From an uncultured Oscillospiraceae bacterium (lineage in GTDB: Bacteria > Bacillota > Clostridia > Oscillospirales > Oscillospiraceae), in NCBI GenBank assembly GCA_910579775.1, contig CAJTUE010000001.1, positions 1-64,000 of the forward strand: 64,000 nt of DNA, in the 5' to 3' direction. The notes under the pieces are model-generated. The model was given only the letters and a program-made list of their open reading frames with translations, ran no database searches and was not told the origin of the DNA. This document shows, one piece after another, positions 8,801 through 16,553 of the stretch. Position 1 is the stretch's first letter, and every line of letters starts with the position of its first letter. The position numbers were made by a program, and so were the translations under genes.

Positions 8801-9613
8801 GTGGTTGCCGCCGACCTTATTGTTGAGCTGGGCCGTGTAATACTCCAGGGTCTGCGCCGGGGTCACCGGGCAGACCCAGTGGTAGGTCTCCTCCTCGTAC
8901 CCGGTGTTGTTGGCCTGAATGTCGCCCACGGTGAAGGCGGAAGCGTTTTCATACAGACTCCACCAGTGGTCGGTGCAGTCCGGGTCGCCGTCCACGTGCT
9001 TTTGACACAGGACCTCCACCTGATAGAGGGCGGCGTTGCCCACGGCGGGTTTAACGGTGGGCCGGTCCGTGTCGTCGGGGTCGGGGTCTGGGGTCTCTTC
9101 GGCGGCGCAGGTGACATGGACGTGCAAGGTGCCCTCGTGTACGTTGTTATTCTGATTAAAGGTTACGTTTGCGTCGGGCTGATGGTTCCGCAGAAGAGTC
9201 CAGCCGTCGGTGCTGTTCCAGTAATAGTAGGCTATGGGGATGTTGCCCTCCGTGGTGACCATACGGTGGCCGGAAAAGTCGGCGTTGACATTAGCCAAGC
9301 ACGTGTCCAACGAATAGGAGGGGATCACCGGGCAGATGTAGGGGTAATCCGCGGCGGTGCCGTTAGCAAGGTCGTTTTCCCTCACTTCGCCCACGGTAAA
9401 CTGGTCGGCGGTGGTAGACCAGTTATGCTTGGAGGGGTAACTCCAGTAGTGTGCGCCGTTTTCATCACATTTGACTTCCACCTGATAAAGCTCGGTATTG
9501 ACATTAATGGTGGGGCCGTCTGCAGGCGCATCCTCCGTTGCCAACGCCGCCATGGGCAGCAGCGTCAACGCCATGCAGAACGCCAGCAGAAGGGATAGGA
9601 TCCGTTTCTTCAT
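5855..9613 (-). CDS. SLH-anchored leucine-rich-repeat (BspA-type) surface protein
   Basis: 1,252 residues from ATG 9613 (ribosome site AAAGGAGG 8 bases upstream; the frame is open further up without a site). A signal peptide (LLLAFCMALTLLPMAALA) is followed by two homologous repeats of about 130 residues, each starting LYQVEV-x-C and ending in a TLHVHVTC- or SLSLRATC-like strand, joined by DPDP-rich linkers. Next come a beta-rich domain, then LRR_5/BspA repeats (SIGDGAFESC, DIGDNAFRGC, SIGSNAFGSC), then Listeria-Bacteroides (InlB B-type) repeats (FTGW, FAGWVDGSG, FDGWFTADS). After a GSGGGGSS linker, three SLH domains (about 1060-1250) would bind secondary cell-wall polymer. The role is probably adhesion or display; BspA-type LRRs are common on mucosal microbes. 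It lies 13 bases after the sialidase gene, so co-expression is likely. Confidence 0.85.
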   Translation of the reverse strand: MKKRILSLLLAFCMALTLLPMAALATEDAPADGPTINVNTELYQVEVKCDENGAHYWSYPSKHNWSTTADQFTVGEVRENDLANGTAADYPYICPVIPSYSLDTCLANVNADFSGHRMVTTEGNIPIAYYYWNSTDGWTLLRNHQPDANVTFNQNNNVHEGTLHVHVTCAAEETPDPDPDDTDRPTVKPAVGNAALYQVEVLCQKHVDGDPDCTDHWWSLYENASAFTVGDIQANNTGYEEETYHWVCPVTPAQTLEYYTAQLNNKVGGNHTMTSEALPTAWFYWNGTAWTLPQDANDEVSFAANGVGSLSLRATCDSGETPGPGPDEPDPDQPDPSTGEVTWVTGLDIPDYDLFTATPAQLTENASRKYLMVAKSGMQGDTDVYALYLNPTTCPSNNGVLSGGILAAKLGFEDGTLAGYLAGSDTKVTLDQLLMTVSVSGGGYTVSNGGQYLRMDTGLMAGTDPVALTIASAGEQTNAYQVRGQRFLSLYVEGMNSGNTTWHTNFWGPSSAPGLSGSNGSSYIYFLYAHEDDGTEVRAFDEDGTELEATDRSFTIPSGGYITVDGERTFTVPDFVQSIQLLTTRAGSLTMDANGGFGVMGCTITMLDGTTTDGISRSGAAGSGVTFARTADNRLYFAGEGEIANYSARNTDTPPWLNSIGDRHLASVSIGPGVTFIGSNAFKATSLSSVTLSEGLESIGDGAFESCRIQSIALPDTLTDIGDNAFRGCLALQSVHLPEGVTSIGSNAFGSCPRLRQVTVAGALASLPSGAFRGISSHAPLTVVFEDTLPVTAYGDYEGMLPFAHQKGAVVYAQSTPGAALVRAAGSDAYFAVLDGASLSGTDLCPGVLPELPAKDGQNFTGWQVGDTSAALPGNSPVSEQPGGTVFTARWGGEFSVACTVTIDGVAYTVAQGETMGGQMPADPTRDGYRFAGWVDGSGQLFTAETVVTGSMTVTATWTEIPTYTVTLDANGGVLAGPSTLTVREGDQITLFQLPGITRQGYSFDGWFTADSARFLGATITADTTLTARWTVEGSDPVTPPSGSGGGGSSRPTPPQETLDDPDVPLASSVFVDVDSSAWYAGSVSFVCTNKLMQGTSATTFAPNLLLDRGMMAQIMYNMAGKPTGAPAATFSDLTSSVYYADAVAWGVENELLLGYSNGMFGGGDALTREQMVVVLYRYARQQNADLSASPAALDAFSDRAALSDWAAPAMAWAVKHGLIQGRGGNALAPLATITRSEAAAILERYAQKFPA

Positions 9614-9626
9614 AATGTGCCTCCTT

Positions 9627-12600
9627 TTAAGATTTGCCGGAGTCGGAAAGCAGGTCAAGGTAGCGTTCCAGAATGACCGCGGCCTCGGCGCGGGTGATGT
9701 TGGCTTGGGGCGCCAGCGCGCCGTCCGCACGGCCGAGGATCAGCCTCTTGGAGACCGCCCAGGCCATGGCCTCCGTAGCCCAGCCGGAAACCCTGCCACC
9801 GTCGGGGAAGGGGGTCAAGGCGTCGCCCGCGGCGGTCATGTCCCTCTTGTCGATGAGCTTGGCATAGCGGTAGAGCAGGGTGGCCAGCTGCTCGCGGGAG
9901 AGGGTGTCCTCGCCGCCAAAGCGGGTTTGGTCATAACCGTTGATCACGCCGGTGGCGGAGCCCCAGGCCACCGCGTCGGCGTAGTTTACATCCTCCGCCA
10001 GATCCAGGAACGAGGAAGTGGCAGCCACCTCCGGCTTTGCGGCCAGACAGTAGAGAGCGCGGGCGGTCATGCCGCGGGTCATGGCCCGGGCGGGGGCAAA
10101 GGTCTTGTCCGCTACGGCCTCCATGATGCCCTTGTCCACCACGGCGGCGACAGCGGCGGAGTACCAGGCGTTTTCCGCCACATCGGTAAAGGTCTGGTTG
10201 GTGGGAGGGATCACTGGGTCCTTGGGATCCTCCGAAGGGGTGGTGGTCGGCCTGGAGGAGCCGGACGAGCCGCTTCCCGAGGAACTGCCTCCGGCGGATT
10301 TGAAGGAGGCGGTAAGGGTCAGGTCATGGTCCGGCATGCGCTTGTCGGTGGGCAGGCCAGTCCAACCGGCGAATACCTGTCCGGCAGGGGCGGTGGGACG
10401 GGTCATGGGGACGATGGTCTGGCCTGTAAAGTAGCGCTGAACGCCCCAAAGCACGCCGTTGACCATGTAGGTGACGGTGTACTGCGTGGTGTCGCCGGTG
10501 CGGAGCTGGGCGTAGAGAGGCTTGGCGGCCTCGTCAATGGCGACTTGCGCGGCGCGGGCCGCCTCCTCGCTGTCATAGACTTGGTCGGCCTTGGCCAGCA
10601 CCTGGGTATAGTTCCCCTCGTATTGGTTCAGGGAGCGGATCAGGGCACGTAGGCCGTCGGCGGTGACGGTGTAGGTGGTAACGTCAGGGACGGTATACTT
10701 CTGAAGGAGCTGGAATGTGCCGGGGGTGTCGGCGGCGGCCTTACAGGTGGAAAGATAGCTGCCGCCCTGGGCAAGGGTATAGCCGCCGTTGCCCGTGTGG
10801 GTAATGGTAAAGCTGCCCTGGGTGGAGTTGATGACCAGCGATGTGCCGCTGATGTTCAGATAGACCCCGTCCCGGTCATTGGGCTGGAGGGCGTAGGTCC
10901 CGTCGTCCTGCCGGGTGAGCGTCCACACGTCCTTGGCGCACGTAGAGGTGTAGATGCCCTCAGAAATGACGGTGGGGGTGCACTGGTCAGTGCGGCCGTC
11001 ATCAAAATGGTGCATAATGCGGTTGTTGGTCGGGTTGTAGATCATGTAGAGACCGTTCTCGGGGGCGCCGGCGGAGCTGACCTGATAGCCCTTCACCCCC
11101 GGCGTGACCGTTGTCGTAAGTTGACTGCGGTATTCCTCGGGCAGGGTCACGTCGTCCTCCGGCTGGACCATTACGGGGATGGTCGCCGAGCGGGTAAAGC
11201 CATCCTTGCTGACGGACACGGTGACGAGGGTGTTGCCCTCGCCCACGGCGGTGATCACGCCGCCCTGCGCGGTGACCACGGACTCGTTGTAGGAGGCCCA
11301 GGTGACCGTCGCGTCCGCGGGGGAGTAGGTGGATGCTATGGTTTTGCTGCCGTCGTGGTCCAGGTCGATGAGGGAGGTGTCCACGGTGAGGGTGACAGGG
11401 GTCTCCAGCGTCCAGCCCTCGCCCATGAGGTCGGCGGCGGTGAGCTTGACAAAGTGCATGGCCATTACGCCCTTGGTCTGGGAGGTGTCGTCCTGCTCGT
11501 ATAGAACGGCAAAGTCCGCATTACTGTCGCAGTCTGTGAGCTGGGTCAGGCAGGAGTAGTTGTAACGCTGGGGGAAGCGGACGGTATCGCCGTTGAGCCA
11601 AGTGACTTCGTTGGTTTCGGGATCGATCGAGCCGATGCGGATGACGCCGTTGCTGCGGTTATGGCTGTTAAACGCCTCGTTTCTACCCCAGGGATAGGAG
11701 GCAAGGATCAGGTTTTCGTGAATGGTCTCATGGTCCGGGGAGACCAGACGGCCCGTCACATTGATAAAGGAGACCATGCAGTTCGAGCCGTAGGTCAGGT
11801 CGGCGTCAAGCACAGACGGGCCCCAGGTCGCGCTATTGTCGGAGCTGTCGGCGTAGCTGATCTTGCTCTGATCATTGCGGGAATACATCCGCAGGTCGCC
11901 GTTGGGTAGGTGGACGATCTGGGACTCGCTGGACTTGCCTGTGTTGGCGAGCTGCTCAGTGCGCGCCCCGCGGGTCCAGGTCACGCCGCCGTCGTCAGAG
12001 TAGACCACACTGGCCTTTTCGCCGGTAAGGTTATCATAGACCGGGAAAACAAGCCGCTCCGTGCCGTTTTCCAGGGTGACCGTTACGCCCCGGCCGGGGC
12101 AGAAGGCCAGGAAGGTCTCGCCCGGGTTCTTGACGCCGCTGATGAGCCTAGGCTCGCCCCAGTCCAGCTTGCCGGTGCTCCTGCTGACGGTGGCGGAGCG
12201 AAGCATCAGGTAGGTGGTAGAGTACGCCTTCCAGGGGGACGCCTTGTAGAACAGGTTGGCTTGCACCCAGGTGTCCGTCCGGTCCTTCTGGAGGCAGAGC
12301 ACGGGCTGAATGCCCTCCGTGCCGCCGTAGTCATACCAGAGGTCGAAGAAGGCGTCCACATAATAGCCCACGGGGGTCTTGGCGGCGTCGTCCTTGTGGA
12401 AAACGGAATACAGGCTCACCGCTTTGCCGTCCTTTTGGACGGCGCCGCCGGGCGTGCCGTTAATGTCCACCCGGTATTCGTAGTAGGCCTCATACGCCGC
12501 GCGGGTGTCCTCGGTGCGCCCGGTGGTGGTGTTGACCTTGGTGTCCCACTCCGCCTCGGAGATCGGCCCGACCATCAGCAGGCCGTCCGTGTCAAAGCCC

Positions 12601-13241
12601 GAGCCCACCTTCTGGGCGTTTTGGCCCAGGTTGACGTGACAGGGCTGGAGGTCCACTGCCATCCAGAGCTTGCCGCTGCCGTCCACCACCATGGCGGGAT
12701 CGATGAAGGACGCGCTGTTCTCCTTGCTTGTGCCGGGATAGTACGTAGCACCCTGAATGGGCGCGAAGTCGGAAAAGTAGTTGATGATCTCCCACTCCCA
12801 GGTCGCGCCGCCGTCCTTGGAGACGGAGACGATGGTGTCCAGGTTGTTGGGGGAGTCGTTGGTGTTGGGCCAGCGGGCGTCGCTGGCCGCCACGATCCAG
12901 CCGTTGTCCAGGGTGACAAGGGCGGGAATGCGGAAGTAGCTGCTGACCTCCGCGTCGCTCATGGGGCCGTCGCTGCTGGTGCCGCTGAGCTTGTCATGGG
13001 GGGTGGCGTAGTCGCCTGTAGGCTGACCGGAGGGGGCGGCAACTGCCTCAGCAAGCTGAGCGGGCTCTTCCCGGGCCGCCGCATCCGCAGGGAGGGCAGG
13101 CAGCTCGGTCAACGGCGAGTCGCAGGGAAGGGCAGGCAGCTCGTCCCCGCGCTCTCGTGCCAGCGCGACCGGCGGTACACAGGCTACGAGCATGACAGCC
13201 GATAAGAGAAGTGTGATCAGTCGAACCCATTGTCTTTTCAT
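9627..13241 (-). CDS. Cell-surface exo-sialidase (GH33-type) with SLH anchor
   Basis: 1,204 residues from the ATG at 13241, which sits 9 bases from the AGAGAGG ribosome site; the in-frame ATG at 13250 abuts the site and is less likely. The signal peptide contains LVAC, so lipid modification is possible. The catalytic domain spans about 95-590: the FRIP motif (about 103-106) supplies one active-site Arg, Asp boxes are seen (SKDGGATW, YSDDGGVTW), and the nucleophile region YSCLTQL is followed by VLYE as in bacterial sialidases. Then come Ig-like and other beta domains, an InlB-type repeat (FAGWTGLP), a GSSS linker and three SLH domains. It cleaves terminal sialic acids from glycans at the cell surface. 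No sialic-acid uptake or catabolic genes are in the window. First gene of the operon, divergent from an AraC regulator. Confidence 0.9.
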   Translation of the reverse strand: MKRQWVRLITLLLSAVMLVACVPPVALARERGDELPALPCDSPLTELPALPADAAAREEPAQLAEAVAAPSGQPTGDYATPHDKLSGTSSDGPMSDAEVSSYFRIPALVTLDNGWIVAASDARWPNTNDSPNNLDTIVSVSKDGGATWEWEIINYFSDFAPIQGATYYPGTSKENSASFIDPAMVVDGSGKLWMAVDLQPCHVNLGQNAQKVGSGFDTDGLLMVGPISEAEWDTKVNTTTGRTEDTRAAYEAYYEYRVDINGTPGGAVQKDGKAVSLYSVFHKDDAAKTPVGYYVDAFFDLWYDYGGTEGIQPVLCLQKDRTDTWVQANLFYKASPWKAYSTTYLMLRSATVSRSTGKLDWGEPRLISGVKNPGETFLAFCPGRGVTVTLENGTERLVFPVYDNLTGEKASVVYSDDGGVTWTRGARTEQLANTGKSSESQIVHLPNGDLRMYSRNDQSKISYADSSDNSATWGPSVLDADLTYGSNCMVSFINVTGRLVSPDHETIHENLILASYPWGRNEAFNSHNRSNGVIRIGSIDPETNEVTWLNGDTVRFPQRYNYSCLTQLTDCDSNADFAVLYEQDDTSQTKGVMAMHFVKLTAADLMGEGWTLETPVTLTVDTSLIDLDHDGSKTIASTYSPADATVTWASYNESVVTAQGGVITAVGEGNTLVTVSVSKDGFTRSATIPVMVQPEDDVTLPEEYRSQLTTTVTPGVKGYQVSSAGAPENGLYMIYNPTNNRIMHHFDDGRTDQCTPTVISEGIYTSTCAKDVWTLTRQDDGTYALQPNDRDGVYLNISGTSLVINSTQGSFTITHTGNGGYTLAQGGSYLSTCKAAADTPGTFQLLQKYTVPDVTTYTVTADGLRALIRSLNQYEGNYTQVLAKADQVYDSEEAARAAQVAIDEAAKPLYAQLRTGDTTQYTVTYMVNGVLWGVQRYFTGQTIVPMTRPTAPAGQVFAGWTGLPTDKRMPDHDLTLTASFKSAGGSSSGSGSSGSSRPTTTPSEDPKDPVIPPTNQTFTDVAENAWYSAAVAAVVDKGIMEAVADKTFAPARAMTRGMTARALYCLAAKPEVAATSSFLDLAEDVNYADAVAWGSATGVINGYDQTRFGGEDTLSREQLATLLYRYAKLIDKRDMTAAGDALTPFPDGGRVSGWATEAMAWAVSKRLILGRADGALAPQANITRAEAAVILERYLDLLSDSGKS

Positions 13242-13337
13242 GTTTTTCATCCTCTCTTGGTTTAAAGTTGTGTAAGCGTTGGCTGCAATGCGCGGCGCAT
13301 AGCCTCCCTCTATGAGCGTAAAGTATTGGCTTCTATG

Positions 13338-13366
13338 ATATTAGCGTATCACGAGGGGGGAAGCAA
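13338..13366 (-). promoter_or_regulatory. Probable promoter of the sialidase/surface-protein operon
   Basis: On the minus strand TTGCTT (13361-13366) and TAATAT (13338-13343) are 17 bases apart, giving an untranslated leader of about 90 bases before the ATG at 13241. The 13242-13517 interval has no gene and holds this promoter and that of the divergent AraC gene, so a shared regulatory region is likely. Confidence 0.45.
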
Positions 13367-13452
13367 CGTAAACCCAAGAAAGGGAAAAAGTCATAAAAAA
13401 CGGAAAAAAATAGAAGATTTATTTTTTGAGAGCCCCTTGGTTTAGCGGTTTC

Positions 13453-13481
13453 TTGACATTGTCGGCCGACGGAATTATAAT
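13453..13481 (+). promoter_or_regulatory. Consensus promoter of the AraC gene with a palindrome in the spacer
   Basis: TTGACA (13453-13458), a 17-base spacer and TATAAT (13476-13481) form a perfect sigma-A promoter. The spacer contains the perfect 10-base palindrome GTCGGCCGAC (13461-13470). A protein bound there would cover both promoter boxes, so this is a plausible repressor operator. Which protein binds it is unknown; AraC-family proteins usually use direct repeats, so a different regulator is possible. Confidence 0.75.
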
Positions 13482-13517
13482 AAAAGCAATGAATTACAAA
13501 AAACGGGGGTGCGCACC

Positions 13518-14324
13518 GTGTATCAGGACATGCATGTGACCAACAGCTGGGAATTTACAGAACCCATGGCGGTAAAGGCCATCTACAAGCTCTTTACCGA
13601 GGGGGACTATGCCGTCAACCACAGGATCATCGTTCCCGACAAGTACTTCTATATTTACACCATGGAGGGGGTCGGGACCTTTGTAGTGGATGACGACCAG
13701 CTGGTGGTGAGCGCCAACAGTCTGGTGGTGGTCAACGCCAAGCGAGGGCTTCACTACCATTGCTCAGGGCCGAAATGGAACTTTTGGCTGGTGGAATTTA
13801 AGACGGCACACCCCCGGTTGATCCCCAACAAGGTCTACCCACTTGCCTTGGGCAAGACTGTCCTGAGCCAGTTTGCCGTCGCTCTGCAGGAATTTAAGCA
13901 GGAGCACATACAAAGCGCGGCCGCGCTGTTTCAGTTTATCTATTACGCCTCCGCCCGGCTGGCGGAGGAGCGGCAGGGGAAGCAGACCCGGCGGCTGCTG
14001 AATGCGGCGCTGGCGTATATGCAGGAAAACCTCCGCAATTTCTCGGTGGCGGAGCTGTGCCGCTATTTAAACGTGGAGGAGCGGACCCTGCGCAATATTT
14101 TTATGCGCAAGCTGAATACCTCCCCCAAAAAGTATTTTGAGTATTTGCGCCTGGAGGAATCGAAGCGGTATTTGGAGACCACCACCCTGCCGGTGTCGGT
14201 CATCGCCGCCCATATGGGCTTTGCCAACTCCGGTCACTTTTCCACAGCGTTTCGCAGGGAATACGGGGAGACGCCCAAGCAGTACCGTTTGGCGTTCAAC
14301 GACGGCGTGTACTTGACCAAATAG
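13518..14324 (+). CDS. AraC-family transcriptional regulator
   Basis: 268 residues from GTG 13518, chosen because GGGGGTG (13505-13511) then stands 6 bases upstream; GTG 13509 is the alternative. The N-terminal half is a cupin-like sensor domain (FYIYTMEGVGTFVVDDDQL). The C-terminal 100 residues carry two helix-turn-helix motifs of the AraC/XylS type (FSVAELCRYLNVEERTLRNI; VSVIAAHMGFANSGHFSTAF) and the end motif F-x4-G-x-TP-x-QYR. Such proteins sense a small ligand, often a sugar, and bind near the promoter. Divergence from the sialidase operon makes that operon the likely target; the ligand might be a released sugar, which is inference. Confidence 0.9.
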   Translation: MYQDMHVTNSWEFTEPMAVKAIYKLFTEGDYAVNHRIIVPDKYFYIYTMEGVGTFVVDDDQLVVSANSLVVVNAKRGLHYHCSGPKWNFWLVEFKTAHPRLIPNKVYPLALGKTVLSQFAVALQEFKQEHIQSAAALFQFIYYASARLAEERQGKQTRRLLNAALAYMQENLRNFSVAELCRYLNVEERTLRNIFMRKLNTSPKKYFEYLRLEESKRYLETTTLPVSVIAAHMGFANSGHFSTAFRREYGETPKQYRLAFNDGVYLTK

Positions 14325-14364
14325 CGGGCGCGCCCCGGCCAGGAGCAATTCTACCGCTGGGAGA

Positions 14365-14393
14365 TTGACGGTGGGGCCAGGGCATGGTAGCAT
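14365..14393 (+). promoter_or_regulatory. Promoter of the XRE-type regulator gene
   Basis: TTGACG (14365-14370) and TAGCAT (14388-14393) have a 17-base spacer and lie about 20 bases before the coding start at 14412. Confidence 0.5.
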
Positions 14394-14411
14394 GGCGGGG
14401 AGGTGAGCCGT

Positions 14412-15170
14412 ATGGAGACTATTGACAGGAAAAGATTCGGCACGTTTGTTGCCAAACGCCGCAAGGAGTTGGGCATGACCCAGCAGGAGCTGGCTGACAG
14501 GCTGTTTCTGTCCAACAAGGCGGTGTCCAAATGGGAGACGGGGCAGAGCCTGCCTGATATTACCCTTCTGGAGCCGCTGGCGGGCTGCTTGAAGGTGTCC
14601 GTGGCCGAGCTTTTGCGCGGGGAGCGCGTGGTGGAACGGCCGCTGGAGCCGGAAGAGACGGAGACACTGGTGGACAAGGCCATCCAATTTGCCGATGAGG
14701 GGTCACAACGGGACAAGCACCGCCGCCGCTGGCAGGGGGGCTGGGCCGTCTCGACGGTTTTGGGGTTTGGGGGGCTATGCACCCTGTTCTGGAACGGGGT
14801 CAGCCGGGAGGAGTTGGTCAACACTGTCTTCCTCACGCAACTGCTGTGCCTGATCTTCGGCTTCTGGGCGGTGTTTTTTGCCCCCGCGCGGCTGCCTAAA
14901 TATTATGACGAGAACAAGGTGTCCTCATTTAGCCAGGGCCCTGTGCGGCTCAATTTGGCGGGACTTCGCTTTCACAATGGCAACTGGCCCCACATCCTCT
15001 CTGCCCTGCGGTGGTGGCTGGTGACCGTCCCGGTGGTCTTTCCAACCGTCTATGGCCTTTTGCGGGCCAGCATACCCCAATGGGGGCCTGCTTGGGAGCG
15101 AGGGCTCACGCTGTTTGCCTGCCTGGGCCTGCTGGTCCCGACGATGGTGGTTGCAAAAAAGTACGAGTAG
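14412..15170 (+). CDS. XRE-family membrane-bound transcriptional regulator
   Basis: 252 residues from ATG 14412, preceded by GGGGAGG at 8 bases; a GTG at 14403 overlaps that ribosome site. Residues about 8-62 are a Cro/C1-type helix-turn-helix (MTQQELADRLFLSNKAVSKW, then SLPDITLLEPLA). A linker is followed by about four hydrophobic segments (AVSTVLGFGGLCTLFW; LLCLIFGFWAVFFAP; WWLVTVPVVFPTVYGLL; LFACLGLLVPTMVVA), so the DNA-binding head is tethered to the membrane. Such HTH-membrane proteins are frequent in Clostridia, often beside the membrane genes they control. Here a CmpB-like membrane gene follows after 39 bases. The signal sensed is unknown. Confidence 0.85.
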   Translation: METIDRKRFGTFVAKRRKELGMTQQELADRLFLSNKAVSKWETGQSLPDITLLEPLAGCLKVSVAELLRGERVVERPLEPEETETLVDKAIQFADEGSQRDKHRRRWQGGWAVSTVLGFGGLCTLFWNGVSREELVNTVFLTQLLCLIFGFWAVFFAPARLPKYYDENKVSSFSQGPVRLNLAGLRFHNGNWPHILSALRWWLVTVPVVFPTVYGLLRASIPQWGPAWERGLTLFACLGLLVPTMVVAKKYE

Positions 15171-15179
15171 AGATACAAT
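15151..15179 (+). promoter_or_regulatory. Promoter overlapping the 3' end of the XRE gene
   Basis: TTGCAA (15151-15156) and TACAAT (15174-15179) are spaced 17 bases. This would give the CmpB-like gene at 15210 a promoter of its own in addition to read-through from the regulator gene. Confidence 0.45.
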
Positions 15180-15209
15180 AGAGGGCAGCAAACGGAAAGG
15201 ATATCTCCC

Positions 15210-16505
15210 ATGAATTACACCCTCTATGACCTTGCTTTATTTGGGCTGGTCTATTCCTTCCTGGGCTGGCTGGCGGAGGCGGCATATTTTGCCGTGAAGC
15301 GCAGGGGCTTCTATGACCGGGGCTTTCTCTCCGCGCCTCTGGTGGTCTCCTACGGCGTGACCGCCCTGCTGTTGATCCTGGTCCTGCCTACCCTGGACGG
15401 CCTCCCGGTGCTTCAGTTCGCGTTCTGCACCGTTATTGCCACGGTGGTGGAGGCGGTAGCCGCTGCTCTGGCCCGGCTGCTCACCCCCACGGTCCAGTGG
15501 AGCGCGGCGGAACGCAAACGGGCGATCACGGGCGGGAAATGGGGCCTTCTGGCGTCCCTGGCGGTGGGGGGCGTCTGCTATCTCTGCTATCTGCTGGTCC
15601 ATCCGTTGCTGTTGGTGGTGGAGTTGATGATCCCCGCGCTGGTGAAGATGATCGCCGTATGGGTCATCTGTGGGCTGCTGGCGGTGGACTTCGCGGTGTC
15701 GGTCTACGCACTGCGCACCGGCGGACGCGCGGCCAATGAGCGCAAGCAGCGCTCCGGGCGGAGCAAGCTGGCCGCAGGCGTGTCTAACTTTGTGTGGCGG
15801 CGGCTCAGTAAAGCCTATCCCGGCATTGAACAGGAGACGGCGGAGGATGACCAGGAGCACAAGCTGGTGTTTGCCAAGGGGCTTTGCTGGGACAAGCTTA
15901 TCTGGGTGTTTTTTCTCACGGCCCTGGGAGGAGACCTCATTGAGATGTGCTGGGTGCGGCTGGTGAGCCACATCTGGATGTCCCGCTCCAGCGTTCTCTA
16001 CGGCCCCTTCAGCTTTGTCTGGGGGCTGGGGGCGATGCTGCTGACGGTGACCCTCCAGCCCTTGGCCCAGAAGGCAGACCGCTACGTGTTTTTGGCGGGG
16101 TTCGTCATTGGCGGCGTTTATGAGTATATGTGCAGTGTGTTTACCGAGCTGGTGTTTGGCACGGTGTTTTGGGATTACAGCCACATGCCGCTTAACATTG
16201 GCGGACGGACCAACGTGCTGTTCTGCTTCTTCTGGGGCGTGCTGGCCCTGGTGTGGGTAAAGTTTTTTTATCCCTTGCTCTGCAAGGGCATCGAGGCCGT
16301 CCCGGTGCTGCTGGGCAAGGTGCTCACCTGGGTGGTGGTGGCATTGATGCTGTGCAACGGCGTGCTCACCGGCCTGGCCATGCTGCGCCATCAGGCACGG
16401 CCCATCCAGCCCCGGCCCGCCAACCAGCTGGAGGTCTTTTTGGATAAGCAGTACCCGGACGAATTTATGACCCGCCGTTGGCCCAATATGCGGCAGGTGG
16501 ACTAA
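15210..16505 (+). CDS. CmpB-like (putative ABC-transporter type IV, PF06541) multi-pass membrane protein, two-domain form
   Basis: 431 residues with a ribosome site GGAAAGGA about 9 bases before ATG 15210. The opening LFGLVYSFLGWLAEAAYFAV followed by a RGFLSAPLVVSYG motif is the signature of the family named putative ABC-transporter type IV (CmpB). The half from about 215 repeats the plan (FLTALGGDLIEMCWV, LYGPFSFVWGLG, GGVYEYMCSVFTE), so the protein looks like a fused duplication linked by a charged loop (about 170-215). About 10 membrane helices are visible. No ATPase gene lies nearby and transport has not been established for the family, so the name should be read cautiously. A terminator follows. 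Confidence 0.75.
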   Translation: MNYTLYDLALFGLVYSFLGWLAEAAYFAVKRRGFYDRGFLSAPLVVSYGVTALLLILVLPTLDGLPVLQFAFCTVIATVVEAVAAALARLLTPTVQWSAAERKRAITGGKWGLLASLAVGGVCYLCYLLVHPLLLVVELMIPALVKMIAVWVICGLLAVDFAVSVYALRTGGRAANERKQRSGRSKLAAGVSNFVWRRLSKAYPGIEQETAEDDQEHKLVFAKGLCWDKLIWVFFLTALGGDLIEMCWVRLVSHIWMSRSSVLYGPFSFVWGLGAMLLTVTLQPLAQKADRYVFLAGFVIGGVYEYMCSVFTELVFGTVFWDYSHMPLNIGGRTNVLFCFFWGVLALVWVKFFYPLLCKGIEAVPVLLGKVLTWVVVALMLCNGVLTGLAMLRHQARPIQPRPANQLEVFLDKQYPDEFMTRRWPNMRQVD

Positions 16506-16508
16506 AAA

Positions 16509-16548
16509 GAAACAGCGTGGGCGCATCGCGCACACACTGTTTTTCCTG
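16509..16548. terminator. Shared terminator between convergent genes
   Basis: A hairpin with arms around AAACAGCGTGGGCGC and GCGCACACACTGTTT (one C-A mismatch and G-T pairing) and a T5 run lies between the CmpB-like gene and the convergent tetR-type gene, and can end both transcripts. Confidence 0.7.
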
Positions 16549-16553
16549 ATAGG

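Noticed and set aside
5747..9598. Long plus-strand frames (for example 792 codons at 5747-8125) across the surface-protein operon
   Set aside because: They are antisense to the LRR/SLH and beta-helix genes, have G/A/V-rich low-complexity translations and no domains.
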